Of a DNA stretch of 11,009 nucleotides, positions 6,656 through 11,009 are shown in pieces. The stretch is from DATBDE01 sp045805605. Its GTDB lineage: Bacteria > Actinomycetota > Thermoleophilia > Solirubrobacterales > Solirubrobacteraceae. The stretch lies in contig JBJMKX010000128.1 in the NCBI GenBank assembly GCA_045805605.1, positions 1 to 11,009 of the forward strand. The letters are read 5' to 3'. Each line of letters starts with the position of its first letter. Position 1 is the first letter of the stretch. The position numbers and the translations under genes are program-made. The notes beneath the pieces were generated by a model that was not told the origin of the DNA, ran no database searches, and was given only the letters and a program-made list of their open reading frames with translations.

Positions 6656-7267
6656 GTGGGGCGCCGCAAGGCCAGGGTGACGGAGGAGGACAAGGCCCGG
6701 ACGCGCGAGGCGATCGTCGCCGCCGCCCACGACCAGGTGGCCGCCGACGGGTACGCATCGGCGAGCGTGGTTGCCGTCGCCCGCCGCGCCGGCGTCGCAA
6801 CCGGCAGCGTCTACCGCTATTTCCCGTCCAAGGCCGACCTGTTCACCGAGGTCTTCCGCCGCGCCGCCGGGCGCGAGCTCGAGGTCATCGGCGCGATCGT
6901 CAGCGCCCCCGGCCCGGTCCGCCACCGCCTCGCGGCCGCGACCGAGGCCTTTGCCCGCCGTGCGTTGGCCGCCCCGACCCTCGTCTACGCGCTGCTGGCC
7001 GAACCCGTCGACCCGGCGCTCGAGGTCGAGCGCCTGTCAAGCAAGCGCGCCTGGCGCCACCTGTTCGCCGGACTTCTGCGCGAGGGCATTGAGAGCGGCG
7101 AGGTCCCCCCTCTCGATCCCGAGGTGGCCGCCGCCGCGCTCGTCGGCGGCATGCAGGAGGCGCTCATCGCCCTGCCTGGCGCGGGCCATGAGGCGCTCGT
7201 CGCGTCGCTCGTCCAGTTCTCGTGCAACGCGATTCGCGACGGCGACGGTTCAAAGCAACGCGTCTGA
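6656..7267 (+). CDS. TetR/AcrR family transcriptional regulator
   Basis: A repressor-type regulator of 203 residues from GTG 6656. The N-terminal helix TREAIVAAAHDQVAADGYAS leads into the TetR helix-turn-helix: VAVARRAGVATGSVYRYFPS then KADLFTEVFRRA. The C-terminal two-thirds is the variable ligand-binding/dimerisation domain (TLVYALLAEPVDPALEVERL and AAALVGGMQEALIAL). An alternative GTG at 6677 has AAGG 5 nt upstream and would give 196 residues; the MGRRK start at 6656 lacks a visible ribosome-binding site but gives the basic tail common in this family. It is last in the plus-strand block, about 31 nt after the decarboxylase. By position it probably controls that block and itself, in response to a small hydrophobic ligand. 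Its stop is four bases from the ispF stop on the other strand. Confidence 0.88.
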   Translation: MGRRKARVTEEDKARTREAIVAAAHDQVAADGYASASVVAVARRAGVATGSVYRYFPSKADLFTEVFRRAAGRELEVIGAIVSAPGPVRHRLAAATEAFARRALAAPTLVYALLAEPVDPALEVERLSSKRAWRHLFAGLLREGIESGEVPPLDPEVAAAALVGGMQEALIALPGAGHEALVASLVQFSCNAIRDGDGSKQRV

Positions 7268-7271
7268 CCGC

Positions 7272-7754
7272 TCAAACCGCCGCCTCGACGGTCGCCACCG
7301 CCAGGGCGGCGATGCCCTCGCCGCGCCCGACGAAGCCCATCCCCTCCCCGCGGGTGGCCTTGACGTTGACCGCGGACGGCTCGACGCTCAGCGCGAAGGC
7401 CAGGGCGGCGCGCATCGCGTCGCGGTGGGGCGCGATGCGCGGCGTCTCCGCCACCACCGTTGCGTCAACGTGCACCACGGCCAGACCGCGGTCGTCGAGC
7501 AGCGACGCGACCTGGCGCAGCAGGTCGAGCGAGTCGGCGTCCCGAAAGGTCTCGTCGTCATCGGGGAAGTGGGTGCCGATGTCGTCCAGGCCGGCCGCGC
7601 CCAGCAGCGCGTCGATGACGGCGTGGACGAGGACGTCGGCGTCGGAATGGCCCTCGAGGCCGCGCTCGTGCTCGAGCTCGACCCCGCCGAGCACCAGCCG
7701 CCGGCCCGCCGCGAGGCGGTGGGCGTCGTAGCCGATCCCGTGACGGACGCTCAC
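7272..7754 (-). CDS. ispF: 2-C-methyl-D-erythritol 2,4-cyclodiphosphate synthase
   Basis: Fifth enzyme of the MEP isoprenoid pathway. It cyclises CDP-methylerythritol 2-phosphate to MEcPP with release of CMP. The 160 residues match the family (E. coli 159). Metal ligands are visible as GYDAHRL (Asp10, His12) and His44 in HSDADVLVHAVIDAL; GLDDIGTHFPDDD (55-67) and the C-terminal KATRGEGMGFVGRGEGIAA nucleotide-binding end are typical. It forms a trimer in known relatives. The GTG start at 7754 overlaps the upstream PHP gene stop by four bases (GTGA), so translation is coupled. Last gene of the disA operon; it converges on the TetR gene with a four-base gap and no terminator hairpin is visible. 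ispD is in the same operon; ispE is not in the window. Confidence 0.96.
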   Translation of the reverse strand: MSVRHGIGYDAHRLAAGRRLVLGGVELEHERGLEGHSDADVLVHAVIDALLGAAGLDDIGTHFPDDDETFRDADSLDLLRQVASLLDDRGLAVVHVDATVVAETPRIAPHRDAMRAALAFALSVEPSAVNVKATRGEGMGFVGRGEGIAALAVATVEAAV

Positions 7755-8578
7755 CCGATCGGCTCCATCCGGCGCTGGCGCCGCTCGAACACCGCCAGCT
7801 CGCGGACGCCGAGGGCGTCGAGCAACTCCAGCGCATGCTCATAGCGGTAGCCCAGCTGGTCGGGCACGTGGGCGTCGGACGAGAGCGCGATCGGGTTGCC
7901 GGCGTCCAGGCACATCTCCAGGAAGGGGCGTGAAGGGTAGATCTCCCCCACCGGCTTGCGCAGGCCGGCGGTGGAGACCTCGACGGCGATGCCCGACTCG
8001 GCGATGCCCTCCATGGCGATGTCGTAGAAGCGCCGCAGGTCGCCCTCGGGGCGGGGCCGGTCCGCGCCCCAGACCTTGACCAGGTCCGGGTGGGCGAGGA
8101 TGTCGAACATGCCGCTGCGGGCGGCCTCGCCCAGGTACTCGAAGTACCGCCGCCAGACCACCTCGGGGTCACTGTGCGCGGTCCAGGCGTCGAAACTCTC
8201 GTGATCGACGGCGACGTCGCGGATGAAGTGCACCGATCCGACGACGTAGTCCCAGTCGTAGGTGTCGAGCAGCGTGGCCATGCGGTCCTCGCCGCCGGCG
8301 ATCAGGTCCGCCTCGACTCCGAGCCGCAGGTCGGTCTCCTCCCGCACGAAGGCGCAGTAGGCGTCGAGGTCGTCGACGGCCTGCTCGCGCCAGAACGGGT
8401 GGCGCCAGACCGCAAGCGCCTGGGCGAAGCGGTAGACGTGCTCGGAGACGCCGAGCTCCTCGATGCCGTGCTCGCCGGCGACGGTGCGGTACCGATCCGC
8501 ATTCTCCGCCGTGAAATAGCGCTCGGCGGGAGTGCCGGGATCGTCCGGCCGCAGGTGCACGTGGTAGTCGGTCAACAC
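7751..8578 (-). CDS. PHP-domain phosphatase, histidinol-phosphatase (HisJ) type
   Basis: A 275-residue protein made of one PHP domain, a metal-dependent TIM-like barrel. The metal ligands can be followed in order: His6 and His8 (DYHVH), His47 (SEHVYR), Glu89 (GVEADLI), His117 (GSVHFI), His163 (ILAHPDLVK), Asp235 and His237 (SSDAHVP). The EVSTAGLRKPVGEIYPS segment (200-216) is characteristic of HisJ-like histidinol-phosphatases (EC 3.1.3.15, L-histidinol phosphate to L-histidinol), so that is the first guess. No other his gene is nearby and a different phosphate ester is possible. GTG 8578 overlaps the ispD stop by seven bases; a TTG at 8575 would overlap by four. It ends in a four-base overlap with ispF. 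Its place between two MEP-pathway genes is unusual. Confidence 0.85.
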   Translation of the reverse strand: MLTDYHVHLRPDDPGTPAERYFTAENADRYRTVAGEHGIEELGVSEHVYRFAQALAVWRHPFWREQAVDDLDAYCAFVREETDLRLGVEADLIAGGEDRMATLLDTYDWDYVVGSVHFIRDVAVDHESFDAWTAHSDPEVVWRRYFEYLGEAARSGMFDILAHPDLVKVWGADRPRPEGDLRRFYDIAMEGIAESGIAVEVSTAGLRKPVGEIYPSRPFLEMCLDAGNPIALSSDAHVPDQLGYRYEHALELLDALGVRELAVFERRQRRMEPIG

Positions 8579-9204
8579 AGGCGGCGCTCGGCGACCTCGA
8601 GATCGAACGGCGAGGTGACCTTGATGTTGTCCGGCGGGAACGGGACGACCTTGACCCGGCCGCCGATGCGCTCGACCAGCCAGGCGTCGTCGGTGGCCCG
8701 CGCAAGCACGTCGTCGCAGACGTCGAGGGCCCGCTCGAGCGTCGCGCGCCGGAAGACCTGCGGCGTCTGTACCGCCCACAGCTGCTCGCGTGGGACGGTG
8801 CGGCGGACCTCGTGGCCGTCGACCTCCTTGACCGTGTCCGAGACCGGCGCCGCGGCGATGGCGGCGTCGTGGTCTGAGTCCAGCGCGGCGATCGCCCCGG
8901 CCACCAGCTCGGCCGTGATGAGCGGACGGGCCGCGTCGTGGACGACGACCGGGTCCCCGTCGGGGGCGGCTCGCAGCGCGTTGCGCACGGACTGGGAGCG
9001 GTGCTCGCCCCCGGGCGCCCCGATCGTGCCGGGCGGGGCGTCGGCTCCGGCCGGCAGCGCGACCACCACGTGGTCGACCGCGGGCGCGAGCGCGTCGATC
9101 GACCATTGCAGCATCGGCTTTCCGCCCAGCATGACGAACGCCTTGGGCCGCTCGGCGCCAAGGCGTTCGCCACGTCCGGCGGCCACGAGGACCGCGATCG
9201 CCAC
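8572..9204 (-). CDS. ispD: 2-C-methyl-D-erythritol 4-phosphate cytidylyltransferase
   Basis: Third enzyme of the MEP pathway. It joins CTP and methylerythritol phosphate to give CDP-methylerythritol plus pyrophosphate. The nucleotidyltransferase (GT-A-like) signature VLVAAGRGERLGAERPKAF (residues 5-23) carries the Gly-rich CTP loop with the conserved Arg and Lys. VVVHDAARPL (96-105) holds the metal-binding aspartate, AAAPVSDTVKEV (137-148) the substrate threonine region, and LWAVQTPQVF (162-171) and NIKVTSPFDLEVAE (193-206) the usual end. At 210 residues it is somewhat shorter than E. coli IspD (236). The GTG start at 9204 shares one base with the carD TAG stop (TAGTG), implying coupled translation, and its own end overlaps the PHP gene. 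Confidence 0.95.
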   Translation of the reverse strand: MAIAVLVAAGRGERLGAERPKAFVMLGGKPMLQWSIDALAPAVDHVVVALPAGADAPPGTIGAPGGEHRSQSVRNALRAAPDGDPVVVHDAARPLITAELVAGAIAALDSDHDAAIAAAPVSDTVKEVDGHEVRRTVPREQLWAVQTPQVFRRATLERALDVCDDVLARATDDAWLVERIGGRVKVVPFPPDNIKVTSPFDLEVAERRLC

Positions 9205-9782
9205 TACTTGGCCGCGACCGGCACCCTGCCGTTGGCCTCGGCCGACTTGGCCAGCAGGTCGTCGAGGTGGGCCTCGGCATCGTCCTCGTCCATCTCAAGC
9301 GCGTACATCAGCTCGGACGCGAGGATCTTCTTCGCCCGCGTGAACATCTGCTTCTCGCCGGTGGACAGCCCCTTCTCGGTCTCGCGGAGGGCCAGGTTGC
9401 GCACCACCTCGGCGAGCTCGTAGATGTCACCGGTCTTGATCTTGTCCCGGTTGTACTTGAAGCGCCGATTCCAGTTCTTCGGCATGTCGGAGACGTCGTC
9501 GGCAAGGACGTCCAGGACCTTCTTGACCGTCACCTCGTCGATGACCTGGCGCAGCCCCGCCTTGGCGGCGTTCTCGGTCGGGACCATCACGGTCATGTCG
9601 TTGTGGAGGATCTTGATGGTCAGGTACTCGCGGTTCTCGCCGAAGATCTCGCGCGTTTCCTTCTTGAGGACCTTGCCCGCACCGTGGTGGGGATAGACGA
9701 CGTTGTCGCCGATATCGAACTCCACGTTTGGTATCTCGGTGACGAGGTCCTCGATCTGCTCCTCGATGATCTGCTCCGGAAT
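9204..9782 (-). CDS. carD: CarD-family RNA polymerase-binding transcription regulator
   Basis: CarD binds the RNA polymerase beta subunit and stabilises open promoter complexes. It is a core actinobacterial regulator of rRNA and stress genes. The Tudor-like RNAP-interaction domain is EFDIGDNVVYPHHGAGKVLK onward to MVPTENAAKAGLR; the helical DNA-binding part has PKNWNRRFKYN, where the Trp equals M. tuberculosis Trp85 that wedges the upstream -10 edge, and TRAKKILASELMYALE. The conventional start is GTG 9725 (173 aa), which has no good ribosome-binding site. A perfect AAGGAGG (9790-9796) lies 7 nt before an in-frame ATT (9780-9782), giving 192 aa with 19 extra acidic, probably helical residues (PEQIIEEQIEDLVTEIPN after the initiator). 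ATT is therefore chosen; the core protein is certain, this N-terminus is not. Twelve bases follow the disA stop. Confidence 0.9.
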   Translation of the reverse strand: MPEQIIEEQIEDLVTEIPNVEFDIGDNVVYPHHGAGKVLKKETREIFGENREYLTIKILHNDMTVMVPTENAAKAGLRQVIDEVTVKKVLDVLADDVSDMPKNWNRRFKYNRDKIKTGDIYELAEVVRNLALRETEKGLSTGEKQMFTRAKKILASELMYALEMDEDDAEAHLDDLLAKSAEANGRVPVAAK

Positions 9783-9796
9783 AGCGCTTCCTCCTT
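9780..9796 (-). promoter_or_regulatory. Strong ribosome-binding site pointing to an ATT start for carD
   Basis: On the minus strand the sequence reads AAGGAGG, a 7-base spacer AAGCGCT, then ATT. It overlaps the disA TAA stop. No ATG, GTG or TTG in any frame lies within a usable distance downstream, and the frame set by ATT runs without a stop into CarD. This is the best ribosome-binding site in the window, and it would be orphaned if carD began at GTG 9725. Confidence 0.7.
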
Positions 9797-10910
9797 AGGT
9801 CTGCAGATAGCGGTCCACGAGATTGATCTCCTGTAGCCGGCGAAGTCCCTCGCGGATGTCCTTCGCCCGGATCTCCCCCACCCCCTCGACGGTCTCCAGC
9901 TCGCCGTCGGTCGCGGCGAGCATCTCGTCCAATCGCCCGAATTCGCGGACGATCTCCTGCACCACGAGCTTGGGCAGGCGTGGGATGCGCCCCAGGATGC
10001 GGTACCCGCGGGGCGAGACGGGGAAGTCGAGCGTGTTGGCCTTGCGGTCGTAGCCGAGAAGCTCCGCCAGCCGGCCGAAGTCGAGGAGGTCCTGGTGCGG
10101 GAGGCGCGCGAGCTGGTCGAGCACCAGGGCAAACTGATCGTCGGAGGGGTCGACGATGTAGTCGTGGGAGAGCGCCGCGCGGTCGGCGGCGACACCGACC
10201 ATCGTCTCGTCGAGCTGCATCTCGATCAGGCGCCCCTCGGTGCCGAGCTCGACGATGTAGCGCTCGACCTCGACCGCCATCCGGGTCACCAGCTCGGCGC
10301 GCTGGAGCACCGAGAGGACGTCGTAGAGGACGCAGCCGCCCTCGAACTCGAGCCGCGTCAGCCGGGTCGAGACAGCGTCGAGGCGAGCGCGGTACTTGTC
10401 GAGGGTCGCCAGCCCCTGGTTCGCCTTCGCCAGCACGGCGGGGATGTCCTGGAGGATGTACTTCATCCCGCCCAGGTAGAGCGAGACGACGTCGCGCCGC
10501 TCGGAGATCGCGACCACCAGGGCGGCGGTCTGCTTGGAGACGCGCTCCGCGGTCCGGTGGCGGGTGCCTGTCTCCGACGAGAGGATCGTCGGGTCGGGCA
10601 TCAGCTGGACGTTGGCGCAGACGATCTTGGTCGCCTGCTCGTTGAGCACGATCGCCCCGTCCATCTTCGCCACCTGGTAGAGCAGCGCCGGGGTGTAGTC
10701 GATGTCGAGGGTGATGCCCCCTGAAAAGAGAAAGGAGACCTCCTCTGGGTCTCCGATGACGATCAGCCCGCCTGTCCGCGAGTGAACGATGTTGTCGATG
10801 CCCTCGCGGAGGGCCGTCCCGGGGGCGACGATGTCGAGAGCCCGCAGAAGCCGAGGGTCCTGTCTCGCCTCCAACTCCTGTAGATCATCCCCGGGAAGCG
10901 CAGACGCCAT
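9795..10910 (-). CDS. disA: DNA integrity scanning diadenylate cyclase DisA
   Basis: Condenses two ATP to cyclic di-AMP; in Bacillus it is an octamer that scans DNA and stops at branched structures. The 371 residues align well with B. subtilis DisA (about 360). The N-terminal DAC domain has GTALREGIDNIV, GGLIVIG, the DGA motif in KMDGAIVLN (84-86) and the RHR motif in GTRHRTAERV (117-119), both needed for catalysis. A helical linker follows (YILQDIPAVLAKANQ; LEFEGGCVLYDVLSVLQRAE). The C-terminal RuvA-like helix-hairpin-helix EGVGEIRAKDIREGLRRLQE binds DNA. ATG 10910 is used; it lacks a clear Shine-Dalgarno, and the frame stays open to the window edge, but similarity to DisA begins only after about residue 20. 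It heads the disA-carD-ispD-PHP-ispF operon. Confidence 0.95.
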   Translation of the reverse strand: MASALPGDDLQELEARQDPRLLRALDIVAPGTALREGIDNIVHSRTGGLIVIGDPEEVSFLFSGGITLDIDYTPALLYQVAKMDGAIVLNEQATKIVCANVQLMPDPTILSSETGTRHRTAERVSKQTAALVVAISERRDVVSLYLGGMKYILQDIPAVLAKANQGLATLDKYRARLDAVSTRLTRLEFEGGCVLYDVLSVLQRAELVTRMAVEVERYIVELGTEGRLIEMQLDETMVGVAADRAALSHDYIVDPSDDQFALVLDQLARLPHQDLLDFGRLAELLGYDRKANTLDFPVSPRGYRILGRIPRLPKLVVQEIVREFGRLDEMLAATDGELETVEGVGEIRAKDIREGLRRLQEINLVDRYLQT

Positions 10911-10931
10911 CGCGGCTGATGGAAGCAGAAA

Positions 10932-10950
10932 GCAAAGAACCGTGCTTTGC
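10932..10950 (-). repeat. Inverted repeat in the disA leader
   Basis: GCAAAG (10932-10937) and CTTTGC (10945-10950) form a perfect 6-bp inverted repeat around 7 bases, between the possible promoter and the disA start. It is AT-richer than its surroundings. It could be an operator or a weak stem-loop; nothing in the sequence decides between them. Confidence 0.3.
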
Positions 10951-10963
10951 GGGGAAATCCGCC

Positions 10964-10990
10964 TTGATAGGTCGGGATGGACGTTGTCAA
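10964..10990 (-). promoter_or_regulatory. Candidate promoter of the disA operon
   Basis: On the minus strand a perfect -35 hexamer TTGACA (10985-10990) is followed after 15 bases by TATCAA (10964-10969), which matches four of six -10 positions. The spacer is shorter than the usual 16-18. Transcription would begin roughly 45-50 bases before the disA ATG. A perfect TTGACA is notable in such GC-rich DNA, but the short spacer keeps this tentative. Confidence 0.4.
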
Positions 10991-11009
10991 GCGGCGCGGC
11001 GAAGCGGCG

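Noticed and set aside
8579..9298. Upstream extension of the PHP gene frame through ispD (total 515 codons)
   Set aside because: The extension is out-of-frame ispD sequence. The PHP fold begins at DYHVH, right after GTG 8578.
10987..11009. Possible last codons of an upstream minus-strand gene (reading PLRRAA then TGA), as expected if radA precedes disA
   Set aside because: Only six codons are visible and no family can be recognised from them. The stop also falls within the proposed -35 region.
1..11009. CRISPR arrays, tRNA or rRNA genes, IS elements, attachment sites
   Set aside because: No regularly spaced repeats, no tRNA-like cloverleaf sequence, no transposase or integrase and no long terminal repeats were seen on either strand.

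Overview
This is high-GC chromosomal DNA that looks like Actinomycetota. The minus-strand order disA-carD-ispD-(PHP phosphatase)-ispF ... cysS-rlmB-sigH is the conserved actinobacterial/Firmicute housekeeping neighbourhood. The Spo0H-like sigma factor, frequent GTG/TTG starts and many stop/start overlaps suggest a deep-branching actinobacterium, perhaps Thermoleophilia (Solirubrobacterales or relatives). That placement is inference from gene content and order, not from a marker search.

Layout. (1) Positions 1-202, plus strand: the last codons of an EamA/DMT-type transporter, converging on and overlapping the tail of sigH. (2) Positions 153-3027, minus strand: cysS, rlmB and sigH, read in that order. 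They encode cysteinyl-tRNA synthetase, a 23S rRNA 2'-O-methyltransferase and a Spo0H/SigH-type sigma factor. A 153-base leader with several inverted repeats lies between rlmB and the preferred sigH start. (3) Positions 3101-7267, plus strand: a five-gene block inserted between ispF and cysS. It encodes an SCP2-alpha/beta hydrolase fusion, an MGAT-like acyltransferase, an SRPBCC-fold protein, an acetolactate decarboxylase and a TetR regulator. The first four genes are tightly packed (14 nt, 4-nt overlap, 7 nt) and look like one operon; the TetR gene follows after about 31 nt. (4) Positions 7272-10910, minus strand: disA, carD, ispD, a PHP phosphatase and ispF, all overlapping or nearly touching. 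This operon links c-di-AMP synthesis and genome surveillance, RNA polymerase control and the MEP isoprenoid pathway. A possible promoter lies at 10964-10990.

No RNA gene, IS element, CRISPR array or prophage was found, and no stretch over 300 bases lacks a gene. The most distinctive observations are: carD has a perfect ribosome-binding site placed for an ATT start codon, which would add 19 residues; the sigH leader has four successive inverted repeats, one around its own ribosome-binding site; a lipid/acetoin-type cassette sits inside an otherwise conserved housekeeping cluster; and a PHP phosphatase is translationally wedged between ispD and ispF.
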